A DNA stretch of 64,000 nucleotides from NCBI GenBank assembly GCA_032622095.1, contig CP136064.1:50290073-50354072 (forward strand), in the 5' to 3' direction. Source of the DNA: Siphonodentalium dalli. Its lineage: Eukaryota; Mollusca; Scaphopoda; Gadilida; Siphonodentaliidae. Numbering within the stretch: the first letter of the stretch is position 1; each line of letters begins with the position of its first letter. Positions 41,101-44,151 of this stretch are shown one piece after another. Under the pieces are notes generated by a model. That model worked only from the letters and a program-made list of their open reading frames with translations, was not told where the DNA came from and searched no databases. A program made the position numbers and the translations under genes.

Positions 41101-43429
41101 TAACTTTTTCAGAATGAAAGTGTCAATGACACTGTAGCTCAACTTGGAGAGGGGGTAATTTCATGTGTTGCAGTCAATGGAGTGATTAGGAATGTGGAAA
41201 GTTGAAATGTCTAAGTAATACTAGATATCAACATAAAGAGATATATATATACATGCAAAGTAAAAATCCAAGATGGCCACTGGCAGCAACATTTTCCAAT
41301 GAAATTCCGAAACTTTTGATAGCTCCTATCTGGTCGATCAACATCAAAATCAGTATGAAGTTTGGTGATGATTGAATGAGGGAAGGGGACTGTACCGGTA
41401 GGGTGTGCTAAAGGATATACTCATGCAAAAGATGGCAAAAAATTAGATAATTCCCAATAGTAAAATGCAAGATGGCTGCTGGTAGCCATGTTTTGCAACA
41501 AAACTTGGAAAACTTTGATGGCTCCCATCTACAATGTAGAGCTCACCCTGATGACCCATATGAAGTTTGGTGATGATCAGATCAGGGATGTGGTCTGTGC
41601 CCAAGGATTTAGTCATGCAAAGAGCAAACTCCAAGATGGCTGCCCCAGCCATGTTTTATGGCCGAATGACGCCAAAATTACTTGTTCCATCTACATGTAA
41701 ATGTTAACATCCATGACAAATTTCATGATAATCCGACCAAAGATACGACCAGTAGCTCGTGCCAAAAGATTTAGTAATGCTAAAAGAAAAATCCAAGATG
41801 GCTGCCCGCGGCCATGTGTTATGGCCGAATGACCCCAAAATGACTTGTTTCCCATCTACATATACCCAACATGGACGACAGATACCAAGCCATGGCAATA
41901 GCTCAAACCTTATAAGTAAAGATGTGCTAAAAATGGGGCGGGAGGGCTTATTTTTTTATTTTTTTTTATTCTTCCTAATATAAATTGTCATGGACAGTTC
42001 TAGATACTGAAGCAGTAACCTGAATTCTAAGTACTTATATAAAATAAGATGACTTACATAGATTGTCCAATTTGTCCAGATTGTAATTTGAATGTTAAGT
42101 CATGAGAATGAAAATATCTCGGATGAGGGAGGCAGCCGAAGGATTTAGTCATACAAAGAGTAAAATCCTAGCCATGTTTTTTTAACATTTAAAAAAAAAT
42201 GATGGCTCCCATCCAGAGGTCACCCTGAAGATGCAGTTAAAGTTTTGTGATGATCAGATGACGGATGTTGTGTGCCAAAGGATTTAGTCATGCAGAGTCA
42301 AATACAAGATGGCTGCCAGCGGCCATGTTTTTAATAACAAAATAAATCATTCAAATTTGATGCCTGTAAAATTACAAACATTTCTTTGATAATGCGGTTT
42401 GCAGAGTGTGCTGAAGGATTCAAATTTGAAATCCAAGATACATGTACTAGTAGCTACTGGCAGCCATGTTTTTTTAACAAATTTCAGAAATAATCGATGG
42501 CTCCAATCTAGAGGCCACCCCAAAGATCAGTATGAAGTTGGGTTTTTTTTTAACTCTGTCAAAATTCATCAGAGTGACCAAATTCAAACTTGGCCTTTGT
42601 CTTCTGAAATTTGAACCACGTACCAAATATCAAGAGATTCAGATGAATTTAAAAACAATCAGATAACTAAAAGTAAAGTTTTCTCATCTGGAACCAAAAT
42701 AATCAGCAAATTTTAATTTGACAAGGACCATAACTCTGGCAACGATTGGTGGACCGAAACCCATATTCGAACTTTCACTTGTATTTTAATCTCATAAACT
42801 CACATACCAAATTTGGTTTTGATCCAATAGCCCACAATAAAGTTCTGATCAGGAAACGTTCTGTACAAGTTGGAAAAGGGGCATAACTCTGGCAAAAAAT
42901 GGGCAGACCGAACCCATATTCATACCAGACCTGTGTTTTGAGATGATAAACTCATATACCAAATTTTATTTCGATCCGATAGCCCACAATAAAGTTCTCA
43001 TCTGGAAACTTTCCAAACGGATGGACAGACACTGGCTATTTTAATAGAACCCCAAAAATATTTTTGGGGGGACAAAACAATTGAGGAGGGGACTAAATAG
43101 GGTCGGGAGGGGATGTAAATCTAGCAATTATTTTATATTGGCCTATTGGCAATAAAGATTGCTGTTCCTACAGTTTATTTAAAATCTTTTTGTAAAATAA
43201 ATTAGAATTGAGATAAACATACCTTATGCATTGAAATCATTTAAACTAGGTGATTCAATATATTTTATACAATTGGAGTAATCTTTGAACAAGCATGATC
43301 AAATTAAAATAGATCAGCGTTTACCTTGGGTGGATGACGTTGGTGTTTGGGGACGTATGGCTCCTGTTGCATATTGCTGAGCAATATTTGGCATCATACC
43401 AGCGCCTCTCGCACTTTTAGCTAAGGCAC
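2030..43429 (-). CDS. CLIP1: CLIP-170-type CAP-Gly linker protein, partial gene of ten exons
   Basis: Joined minus-strand exons: 43429-43325, 38780-38114, 30512-30278, 20189-20124, 19041-18943, 14221-14076, 9661-9601, 7773-7678, 5862-5710, 2146-2030 (1745 nt, about 581 residues). Every boundary is AG/GT and all phases agree. The order is a Pro/Ser/Thr-rich start, CAP-Gly 1, a linker, CAP-Gly 2, a Ser-rich stretch, then heptad-like coiled coil, which is the CLIP-170 layout. Each CAP-Gly carries GKNDG, the motif that binds C-terminal EEY/F tails of tubulin and EB proteins. The family tracks growing microtubule plus ends and links them to dynein/dynactin and cargo. The segments ALQ-KALKEKEEHIEQLL and RKVEDLQF-IEEE align well with CLIP1/CLIP2 as I know them. 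The start codon and the C-terminal part are not in view, so CLIP1 versus CLIP2 is undecided; the symbol denotes the class. Introns are packed with transposons. Confidence 0.88.
2245..2903. mobile_element. Family C TTAA foldback element, interrupted by family B
   Basis: TTAA flanks at 2241-2244 and 2904-2907. The ends are CCCTTTCAGTGCCAGG and its inverse CCTGGCACTGAAAGGG. It is internally interrupted by a family B element at TTAA 2523. Its own hairpin near 2825-2865 has collapsed to a short form. Family C resembles piggyBac-type MITEs in target (TTAA) and CCC start; no transposase is present. Confidence 0.88.
2527..2760. mobile_element. Family B TTAA foldback element nested in family C
   Basis: 234 bp, ends CCCTTTACCCAACA / TGTTGGGTAAAGGG, TTAA at 2523-2526 and 2761-2764. 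One hairpin module (2670-2743) is present instead of the usual two. The uninterrupted family C copy at 39371-39836 reads aagtctgttaaagaatataa at the corresponding point, an empty site with a single TTAA. Confidence 0.92.
3084..4227. other. Intron, no gene; short inverted motif near 3771-3845
   Basis: Intron sequence. Near 3771-3845 lies an inverted pair ttcgtggtt / aaccacgaa following ctgtaaaatcc, a probable remnant of another small foldback element. The rest shows no recognisable feature. Confidence 0.5.
4228..4383. mobile_element. Foldback element with CACAGAACGACA ends
   Basis: 156 bp. The left arm CACAGAACGACAAGATGTGT... and the inverse of the right arm CACAGAACGACACGATGTGT... match over about 60 nt (also ...GAGTGCTGTCGCG inside) around a ~30-nt centre. 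No clear target duplication was found. No second copy in the window, so classification stays open. Confidence 0.75.
4780..5196. mobile_element. Chimeric TTAA element: family A ends with B/C-type hairpins
   Basis: The left end TCCTTTCATGATGGGAGCTG follows TTAA 4776-4779; the right end caggaagctccagtcatgaa is family A without its last bases and TTAA. The two hairpins (about 4826-4895 and 5085-5158) carry the GTCGACC-type apical stem or variants, and are separated by an AT-rich spacer (ttttatcatttttcttacatt) typical of families B and C rather than the short family A spacer. Confidence 0.82.
5710..5862 (-). CDS. CLIP1: CLIP exon: coiled coil
   Basis: 153 nt, phase 0, acceptor cttgtttag, donor GCAAAG|GTATTC. 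The 51 residues (ILCEELQEKLKSNDVSQIQY ... LAHKLEVADGKVKTFESS) are coiled coil with polar breaks. The exon is a multiple of three, so removal would keep the frame. Long coiled coils diverge quickly, so no closer statement is possible. Confidence 0.86.
5934..6412. mobile_element. MITE-like element with long terminal inverted repeats
   Basis: The left segment (tagtttcatgggtata, then gaagacccctgtcc, then gcttctatcgattaat) recurs inverted at 6345-6412 (gatagaagcg, ggacaggggtcttc, tatacccacaaaact). The arms span about 70 nt with scattered differences. Interior about 330 bp, no ORF. Exact ends and target duplication are not resolved. Confidence 0.7.
6721..6943. mobile_element. Family A TTAA foldback element, degraded
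   Basis: Left end CCCTTTCAGGAAAGGAGCTG, right end cagctcccatcatgaaaggg, flanks degraded from TTAA (TTGA left, CTAA right). Two hairpins with agagaatgcact cores surround the family spacer ggtcaaggtaaatattg-like sequence. Confidence 0.8.
7678..7773 (-). CDS. CLIP1: CLIP exon: coiled coil
   Basis: 96 nt, phase 0 at both ends, acceptor aatttattag, donor ATAAAG|GTTTGT. It encodes 32 residues (VKSVEEVSRLDENFKREKEK then SMRLEQDLTGIK), charged and heptad-like. Specific similarity is weaker than in earlier exons. The assignment rests on strand, phase, splice sites and position. Confidence 0.85.
7830..8114 (+). mobile_element. L2-like SINE or LINE 3' end
   Basis: Contains cccttgagcaaggtcgct and, near the end, aaactttgagcgctttggg followed by aaaggcgctttacaaatgc and a (TTA/ATT)n tail. 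This is the widespread L2-type 3' end used by many animal SINEs. Pol III boxes were not identified, so it may be a SINE or a truncated LINE. Confidence 0.72.
8115..9160. other. Intron, nothing recognised
   Basis: AT-rich intron sequence with no supported exon, RNA gene or repeat boundary. Confidence 0.5.
9161..9283. repeat. 123-bp module also found inside a hairpin at 21074-21196
   Basis: From atatatagagtgttgctc to cataagaatggctat. The copy at 21074-21196 differs at four positions. Nothing transposon-like at the ends (no TIR). Confidence 0.8.
9322..9578. mobile_element. Family A TTAA foldback element
   Basis: TTAA 9318-9321 and 9579-9582; ends CCCTTCCATGACTGG and ATCATGAAAGGG. Two hairpins. 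It lies 18 nt from the donor of the exon at 9601-9661, so the element begins almost directly behind the splice site. Confidence 0.9.
9601..9661 (-). CDS. CLIP1: CLIP exon: coiled coil, RKVEDLQF segment
   Basis: 61 nt, acceptor attttacag, donor ATTGAA|GTATGT. With the two carried-over bases it reads RKVEDLQFQIEEECINKDD then IE. This motif is strongly reminiscent of the CLIP-170 coiled coil and confirms the phase of the previous exon. A family A transposon begins 18 nt beyond the exon in the downstream intron, right behind the donor. Confidence 0.92.
10058..10270. mobile_element. TA-flanked near-perfect palindromic MITE (family F)
   Basis: Flanked by TA 10056-10057 and 10271-10272, ends CAGTAATGCTCTAATTAA. 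The two arms are identical over about 105 nt around a short gagagctctc-type centre. Other copies: 57556-57757 (full), 40091-40236 (deleted), 19811-19917 and 31985-32102 (half), and a bare tail near 28850-28868. TA flanks suggest Tc1/mariner-type mobilisation. Confidence 0.92.
10273..11031. other. Intron, no supported gene
   Basis: Several short overlapping open frames occur at 10477-11093, but they have no splice context, no family resemblance and ordinary intron composition. Confidence 0.5.
11040..11567. mobile_element. hAT-like double-hairpin element (family I)
   Basis: Begins CAAGCCTTGAAAAAGTGTG and ends gacacactatatcagggcttg, flanked by CAATCAAC (11032-11039) and TAATCAAC (11568-11575), an 8-bp duplication with one change. 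Inside are hairpins built on gaatgaggtccccagagggt. At 11131 a second terminus variant (caagtctgagtttagtgtg) starts, so the copy is composite. Confidence 0.82.
11818..12041. mobile_element. Family A TTAA element, 5' end lost
   Basis: Right end cgtcatgaaaggg with TTAA 12042-12045; the left end starts at catgactggagcttcctg without CCCTT or TTAA. The second hairpin is truncated after gaggctccatatgggag. Confidence 0.82.
12046..12699. other. Intron, nothing recognised
   Basis: No supported feature; short open frames here are chance or read into the neighbouring foldback elements. Confidence 0.5.
12704..12964. mobile_element. Family A TTAA foldback element
   Basis: TTAA 12700-12703 and 12965-12968; ends CCCTTTCATGACGGGAGC and ccagtcatggaaggg. 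Two hairpins; the second has an added tatataacatatagata insertion in its 3' arm. Confidence 0.9.
13250..13501. mobile_element. Family D TTAA element, uninterrupted
   Basis: TTAA 13246-13249 and 13502-13505; ends CTCTTTCTATACTAAATAG and gtatagaaagg. The body has the family D segments ttgttgaacttattatctg, attatctgtttctctgtcta and atgtatacttttatta. It serves as the uninterrupted reference for the nested D copies, although its inner hairpin is partly lost. Confidence 0.85.
13524..13736. mobile_element. Family D TTAA element abutting family A
   Basis: TTAA 13520-13523 left; right end tttagtatagaaaatg directly followed by TTAA 13737-13740, which is also the left flank of the next family A element. 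Two elements share one TTAA. Confidence 0.82.
13741..13993. mobile_element. Family A TTAA foldback element
   Basis: TTAA 13737-13740 and 13994-13997; ends CCCTTTCATGAAAGGAGC and cagtcatggaggg. Two hairpins with the CTCCC-type apical stem. Confidence 0.9.
14076..14221 (-). CDS. CLIP1: CLIP exon: coiled coil
   Basis: 146 nt, phase 0 in and two bases out, acceptor catttgtag, donor AATAG|GTACTT. The 48 residues (AEDEIIQTKNDYDRFKNEAE ... LEKEKKDLLLKLEDEN) are highly charged with regular Leu/Ile spacing, typical of long coiled coil. The partial last codon joins the next exon to give RKVEDLQF, a recognisable CLIP-170 stretch. The acceptor is poor in pyrimidines, and a 4.5-kb LINE/Ngaro insertion begins only about 25 nt upstream of it. 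Confidence 0.9.
14274..14759 (+). pseudogene. Non-LTR retrotransposon reverse transcriptase C-terminal remnant
   Basis: Open frame with the Cys-rich tail common to several LINE clades: KLNISKGECSVARFRCGILS, LRVETGRW, then DRICVFCQ...VEDKLHLFLQC. The CxxC...HxxxxC arrangement is a putative zinc-binding domain after the RT thumb. An in-frame TGA at 14496-14498 interrupts the frame between ETGRW and NEDLVDRIC, at a place usually occupied by a basic residue. Everything upstream (endonuclease and RT core) is missing, as in a normal 5'-truncated insertion. The ORF ends with TAA at 14757-14759. Confidence 0.82.
15078..16517 (+). pseudogene. Ngaro-type gag-like ORF, probably frameshifted near its start
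   Basis: About 479 codons open in frame 3. Residues 80-210 are Arg/Ser/Gly-rich (RGRGQHSRGRPARGSGRGRR), a likely nucleic-acid-binding region. The C-terminus carries C-x7-C-x4-C-x3-H (CFEFNAGRCSWPNCRFRH) followed by CNIC and two His, the zinc finger typical of DIRS/Ngaro gag proteins. The frame has no ATG before the C-terminal third. The only sensible ATG (15269-15271, MVRTGSRGRARDRS) lies in frame 2 and closes soon afterwards. A one-base shift at about 15300-15320 would join the two, so the ORF is probably broken. It overlaps the RT ORF. Confidence 0.72.
16426..18090 (+). pseudogene. DIRS/Ngaro RT-RNase H fused to SGNH-hydrolase tail by deletion
   Basis: Open in frame 1 from 16291; first ATG 16426, inside the gag ORF. 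RT motifs: LLARGDLEAAYRNL (motif A Asp), FGCSVSCATF (motif B), YCDDFLFCG (motif C, xDD), HEKT and LCYLGLELD. RNase H: HTDACGGQSGGFGAYF (first Asp), LEMFPVLVA (Glu), LHCDNITVV (Asp). The expected last RNase H segment is missing. After HCDNITVV (about 17855) the text switches to GIKHPDICASDKGMFRSDG and IHLSPVGNDIYLN, the Asp-x-x-His C-terminal block of SGNH/GDSL hydrolases. A deletion therefore removed the RNase H end, the tyrosine recombinase and the start of the hydrolase while keeping one frame. TAA at 18088-18090. No longer autonomous. Confidence 0.85.
18091..18700 (+). other. Ngaro 3' non-coding region
   Basis: GC-richer than the host intron, with short self-similar patches (gatagtggtagtggtagtg at 18164-18183 and gtagtggcagg...gggggtagtg at 18658-18690). 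These could be remnants of the split direct repeats, but the match is too weak to claim. Confidence 0.4.
18943..19041 (-). CDS. CLIP1: CLIP exon: start of coiled coil
   Basis: 99 nt, phase 0, acceptor ttatttctacag, donor GATCAA|GTAACT. It encodes 33 charged residues (KALKEKEEHIEQLLRERD, then LERSDVARAAAHVDQ) that follow heptad spacing and closely resemble the first coiled-coil turn of CLIP-170. The coiled coil makes CLIPs parallel dimers and later folds back for autoinhibition. The LINE/Ngaro insertion ends about 200 bp away, in the intron on its low-coordinate (downstream) side. Confidence 0.92.
19811..19917. mobile_element. Half of a family F palindrome
   Basis: One arm only: gagagctttccgatgaatgg through ttctgctgtggttaag to ggaattactg, followed by TA. 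The other arm is missing. Confidence 0.82.
19920..19992. repeat. Short tandem repeat, 24-25-bp unit, about 3 copies
   Basis: Unit tacatgtaatttcttcagct with a variable tctt/tcta join, repeated three times. About 30 bp later gatgcagcttaattctt occurs twice (20020-20062). Confidence 0.88.
20124..20189 (-). CDS. CLIP1: CLIP exon: junction between Ser-rich region and coiled coil
   Basis: 66 nt, phase 0 at both ends, acceptor aaccacacag, donor TTACAG|GTAAGT. It encodes 22 residues beginning AKVGHRPGASSMNLS and ending TTNALQ. The final ALQ directly precedes the coiled-coil start KALKEKEEHI in the next exon, the same join as in CLIP-170. Being a multiple of three with phase 0 on both sides, it could be skipped without frameshift, as cassette exons in this region of vertebrate CLIP1 are. 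Confidence 0.88.
20408..20662. mobile_element. Family A TTAA foldback element
   Basis: TTAA 20404-20407 and 20663-20666; ends CCCTTTCATGATGGGAGC and cagtcatggaagtg. Two hairpins, each with small arm changes. Confidence 0.88.
21012..21337. mobile_element. Family C TTAA element with a foreign module in its hairpin
   Basis: TTAA 21008-21011 and 21338-21341; ends CCCTTTGAGTGCCAGG / CCTGGCACTCAAAGGG. The left arm of its single hairpin is replaced from 21074 to 21196 by the module also present at 9161-9283; the right arm (cctcgcatatataagagaat) is intact. Confidence 0.88.
21342..22076. other. Intron, nothing recognised
   Basis: Very AT-rich intron, no exon or repeat boundary supported. Confidence 0.5.
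22081..22294. mobile_element. Family A TTAA element with internal deletions
   Basis: TTAA 22077-22080 left; right flank TTGT. The first hairpin has lost most of its left arm, and the second hairpin's right arm is joined directly to caggaagctccagtcatg, losing the usual ggcacagggttttcgc. Confidence 0.85.
22795..23295. mobile_element. TTAA-flanked element with AGGYACG ends (family H)
   Basis: TTAA 22791-22794 and 23296-23299. Left end AGGTACGGTTGGCCTTGG; inverse of right end AGGCACGTGAGGCCTTAG. No hairpin module and no ORF of note. A similar end (ttaaaggcatggtttgcctt) stands alone at about 31350. Confidence 0.65.
23392..23762. mobile_element. Family B TTAA element with two hairpins
   Basis: TTAA 23388-23391 and 23763-23766; ends CCCTTTACCCAACAGAAGGG and TTGTTGGGTAAAGGG. 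Hairpins at about 23415-23484 and 23553-23624 are reverse complements of each other, separated by an AT-rich spacer. The right TTAA is shared with the next element. Confidence 0.93.
23767..24021. mobile_element. Family A TTAA element adjacent to family B
   Basis: Left flank TTAA 23763-23766 is the right flank of the family B element; right TTAA 24022-24025. Ends TCCTTTCATGAATGGAGC and gaccatgaaaggg. Two hairpins. Confidence 0.9.
24457..24806. mobile_element. MITE-like element with GGGAGACTA ends and inner hairpin
   Basis: Left aaagggagactatgtaatta...ccatttatggggcc; right ggccccataaattgccagat...tagtctctgtt, inverse over about 35 nt. A second inverted pair (ggtaattataatgaaaat / attttcattataattatc) sits at 24594-24657. 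About 61270-61410 has related sequence. Confidence 0.72.
24807..25357. other. Intron, nothing recognised
   Basis: AT-rich intron; a 60-codon open frame near 25140 has no supporting context. Confidence 0.5.
25362..26013. mobile_element. Family D TTAA element interrupted by family B
   Basis: TTAA 25358-25361 and 26014-26017; ends CCCTATCTATACTAAATGG and gtatttagaataaaaaggg. The family B element sits at the TTAA after ggaggggtacgtg. The inner hairpin ataagttcaacaaaggactt / attgttgaacttattat is intact. Confidence 0.86.
25450..25829. mobile_element. Family B element lacking its 3' terminus, flank duplicated
   Basis: Left TTAA 25446-25449 and end CCCTTTACCCAACAGAAGGG. The right side stops in ggccggtttg, loses the final ttgggtaaaggg, and is followed by a copy of the left flank (gaggggtacgtgTTAA, 16 nt). 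Both hairpins are present. Confidence 0.88.
26018..27390. other. Intron, no supported feature
   Basis: Includes a two-unit aaccctaaccctaatc stretch near 26196-26212. No exon, RNA gene or element ends recognised. Confidence 0.5.
27395..27598. mobile_element. Family A TTAA element, 3' part deleted
   Basis: TTAA 27391-27394, start CCCGTTCATGACGGGAGC. First hairpin complete with CTCCC/GGGAG apical stem, second cut short in its right arm and joined to taaaggg followed by TAA. Confidence 0.83.
27764..27779. repeat. Poly-G run of 16
   Basis: Uninterrupted G tract. Similar tracts occur near 46351, 52837, 53420, 54716 and 55769, several of them inside element-derived sequence. Confidence 0.9.
27780..29178. 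other. Intron, no gene; family F tail fragment at 28850-28868
   Basis: Only the sequence ttatttagggcattactgtt near 28850 is recognised, a terminal piece of a family F element. Short open frames are not supported. Confidence 0.5.
29183..29435. mobile_element. Family A TTAA foldback element
   Basis: Left flank mutated to GTAA, right TTAA 29436-29439; ends CCCTTTCACAACGGGAGC and ccagtcatggaaggg. Two somewhat eroded hairpins. Confidence 0.86.
30278..30512 (-). CDS. CLIP1: CLIP exon: end of CAP-Gly 2 and Ser-rich segment
   Basis: 235 nt, acceptor tttttttccag, donor CTCAG|GTACAT. The first base completes the Arg codon from the previous exon. The text then runs YFDCPPMHGLFAPVKKV, the closing strand of a CAP-Gly domain, followed by a basic, serine-rich run (DSISSISSTASSVSRSR). 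In CLIP-170 this place holds the second serine-rich region, a target of regulatory kinases. A second in-frame donor (AGTCGG|GTAAGA) lies 33 nt upstream inside the exon and fits the donor consensus better than the one used here, so two isoforms differing by 11 residues are possible. An eroded TTAA element starts about 20 nt upstream of the acceptor. Confidence 0.93.
30533..30796. mobile_element. Family D TTAA element, eroded ends, next to CLIP acceptor
   Basis: ccatttctatactaaaaact at the left, ccatttagtatagaaaggg at the right, with tgttcagataataagttcaa and atagaccattccagtgtaaa in the body. TTAA flanks are lost. It starts about 20 nt upstream of the acceptor of exon 30278-30512. Confidence 0.78.
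30869..31325. mobile_element. Family E element: different ends, same double-hairpin cassette
   Basis: Long terminal inverted repeat: left GTGACCCGCCATATCAAATC, then cggaagtcgggattttttt; right inverse ATGACCCGCCATATCAAATC, then gtaagttgggattttttt. Immediately inside, CCCTGTGCC ... GGCACAGGG encloses the two hairpins seen in families A-C. A possible 4-bp flank ATTT occurs on both sides. No CCCTTT end and no TTAA. Confidence 0.85.
31326..31914. other. Intron, single family H-like end at about 31350
   Basis: ttaaaggcatggtttgcctt resembles the family H terminus; no partner end was found. Otherwise no recognised feature. Confidence 0.4.
31915..32102. mobile_element. Family D fragment joined to half a family F palindrome
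   Basis: 31915-31984 is the inner part of family D (ttatctgttgtctgctttta...tgaataatagatcc). From 31985 follows one family F arm (gagagctttccaatgaatgg to agggcattactg) ending at TA. Confidence 0.8.
32605..32788. mobile_element. Family A fragment with repeated hairpin units
   Basis: Contains two copies of the family A spacer (tggcttacaagttcaaggta and tggcttaccaggtcaaggta) separated by a complete hairpin, with half hairpins on both sides; no element ends. Confidence 0.82.
32831..32927. repeat. Short foldback with a perfect 40-bp palindrome
   Basis: 32861-32880 (GCGTTAGTTAATTAGACAGC) is followed directly by its exact reverse complement to 32900, without spacer. The outer flanks cgccggccg / cggccggtg and cactggg / cacagtg extend the symmetry imperfectly. 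Confidence 0.9.
33399..34872. repeat. 241-bp satellite array, six units
   Basis: The landmark gatgactgtg occurs at 33421, 33662, 33903, 34144, 34385 and 34626, exactly 241 apart. The last unit is degraded from about 34760 and fades to 34872. Units 2 and 4 share cccgtacatata and are followed by the same small change at the join (cgagacttgtgtataagtat and gatgatgac), giving a 482-bp dimer period. No ORF and no hairpin-type terminal repeats. Confidence 0.95.
34873..35700. other. Intron, nothing recognised
   Basis: No exon or element ends supported. ccagtgcggttcacacccagg near 35650 resembles, inverted, sequence at about 32825 and the satellite unit, too briefly to interpret. Confidence 0.45.
35718..35786. 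mobile_element. Family A right-end fragment
   Basis: taagagaatacaatggcaca followed by gggttttcgcaaaattttgg and ccaatcatggaaggg, the right third of a family A element with a mutated TTAA (ATAA). Confidence 0.8.
35836..36080. mobile_element. Family D TTAA element, uninterrupted
   Basis: TTAA 35832-35835, right flank TCAT; ends CCCTTTCTAGACTATATG and ttagtatagaaaggg. The hairpin ataagttcaacaaacgacta / gttaacttattatctgaac is in place. Confidence 0.86.
36203..36470. mobile_element. Family C element lacking the hairpin module
   Basis: Begins caggaccagggccgatgaga and ends cttggcactgaaagagttaa; the body has the family C segment ttaggtatgcttaagcatgc. It shows that family C exists without the module. 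Confidence 0.78.
36471..38100. other. Intron, no supported feature
   Basis: Several 60-codon open frames have no splice context or similarity. aagggccgtaactctgctaa near 37969 belongs to the dispersed repeat also seen at 42700-43015. Confidence 0.5.
38114..38780 (-). CDS. CLIP1: CLIP exon: CAP-Gly 1, linker and first part of CAP-Gly 2
   Basis: 667 nt, acceptor ttctttcag, donor AAAG|GTACTT. Residues about 14-80 of the exon form a full CAP-Gly domain (IGDRVYISGVKPG, LGETQFATGEWAGI, GKNDGTVAG, KYFQC, HGVF). Residues 81-173 are a Pro/Ser/Thr-rich basic linker with repeated TP and SP sites, the type of region that adds microtubule affinity and is phosphorylated in CLIPs. Residues 174-222 begin CAP-Gly 2 (VGDRVMVSGTKFG, ITDFAKGDWAGV, GKNDGAVAGK). 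The domain is interrupted after GK plus two bases of an Arg codon and resumes 7.6 kb away in the next exon with YFDCPP. This exon identifies the gene: two CAP-Gly domains in this order, each with GKNDG, are diagnostic of CLIP1/2-like proteins. Confidence 0.95.
39178..39902. mobile_element. Family D element interrupted by family C at its hairpin centre
   Basis: Left part tagattctcccattgagttg ... gataataagttaaacaaaag; right part cttattatctgaacatttcc ... gagtatttagtatagagag. The insertion TTAA lies between ggtcg and cttattatc, at the tip of the family D hairpin. Confidence 0.78.
39371..39836. mobile_element. Family C TTAA element, single hairpin, uninterrupted
   Basis: TTAA 39367-39370 and 39837-39840; ends CCCTTTCAGTGCCAGG and CCTGGCACTCAAAGGG. 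One hairpin at about 39720-39790. It carries the empty site (aagtctgttaaagaatataa) for the family B insertion at 2527. Confidence 0.92.
40091..40236. mobile_element. Family F palindrome with deleted right arm
   Basis: Left arm complete from ctaatgccctaaataatcga to catcggaaagctc; right arm resumes at ccataattctgctgtggtta and ends gggcatta. Confidence 0.85.
41119..41931. mobile_element. Dispersed element with ~160-bp core repeats (family K), copy 1
   Basis: Left flank agtgtcaatgacactgtagc, then core units built on aagatggctgcc and ccatgtttt...ccgaatgaccccaaaatgac, then ccatggcaatagctcaaacc and a ...gctaaaaatgg end. The left flank, core and right flank match copy 2 at 47244-48996. Degenerate core units continue at 42110-42540. 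The layout resembles bivalve 'pearl' elements, which are Helitron-related; this is by analogy only. Confidence 0.72.
42560..43030. repeat. Tandem repeat of ~150-165 bp, about three units (family L)
   Basis: Units share ataactctggcaa, aaaatgggcagaccgaaccc, cataccaaattt and gatccgatagcccacaataa. It ends in ggatggacagacac. Related sequence at 57850-58070 continues at 60569-60720. Confidence 0.8.
43325..43429 (-). CDS. CLIP1: CLIP exon: N-terminal linker before CAP-Gly 1
   Basis: 105 nt, acceptor tttgttttgaag, donor CAAG|GTAAAC. It begins with two bases that complete a codon from an unseen upstream exon and ends with one base of the next codon. The 34 residues (ALAKSARGAGMM... to ...RPQTPTSSTQ) are low in complexity, rich in Ala, Gln, Thr and Ser, as in the disordered stretch before the first CAP-Gly of CLIP proteins. 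The exon is assigned from phase and splice sites more than from similarity. The upstream exon with the start codon was not identified. Confidence 0.72.
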
Positions 43430-43538
43430 CTTCAAAACAAACAAAATGGACATGCATAAACCATGCAGGAACACATCACACTACAGACAACAGGGACCAG
43501 TCTAGAGGTTATTCAGAAATGTCACTTCTCTTCATTAA

Positions 43539-44031
43539 CCCTTTCCGTGCCAGGGGCCGATCTCATCGGCCCTAAATTATGGTCTGTAAAAAAAATTTGG
43601 GTTGAATTTTTTTTGGGTATGCTTAAGCATGCTATAGCAAATTTAAAAACAAACTGGATAAAACCTTAGGGGCATGTTATAACTCAAAACTATATGCTTA
43701 AGCATGCTATAGCAAATTTAAAAACAAACTGGATAAAACCTTAGGGGCATGTTATAACTCAAAACTATCACCAAGTATTCATAGTAATAATTTTGATGCC
43801 CATGAAAAACGTAAGATTCCCTGGCACTAATCCTACAAAATACATGTAAGTCTGTTAAAGAATATAAGAAAAAATTATTAAAATTGTAAAAAATTGTAAA
43901 AAATAATAACAAATGATGAAAAATTGTTAGGCCAATGCATTCTCTTATATGCGAGGCGACCTATGGTCGACTCGCATATATAAGAGAATGCATTGGCACA
44001 GGGTAAATGAGTTGATACAAAAATCGGACCT
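43539..44031. mobile_element. Family C element lacking its 3' terminus, flank duplicated
   Basis: Left TTAA 43535-43538, start CCCTTTCCGTGCCAGG. An inner stretch (atgcttaagcatgctatagc through aactcaaaactat) is tandemly duplicated at about 43617-43770. One hairpin. The right side stops at ggacc and is followed by a copy of the left flank (tgtcacttctcttcaTTAA, 19 nt). Confidence 0.87.
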
Positions 44032-44151
44032 GTCACTTCTCTTCATTAATTTATCAGGGAGAAGTCATATAGACTGAAGTTTAATAAACATCTCAAATTT
44101 AGCCTGTCCATCATATCATAAGCATTTTAGATAATTCAAAATCTTTTAACC

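Noticed and set aside
41443-41898. Short frames in the 'aagatggctgcc' region
   Set aside because: They follow the core repeats of family K and shift with each unit; not genes.
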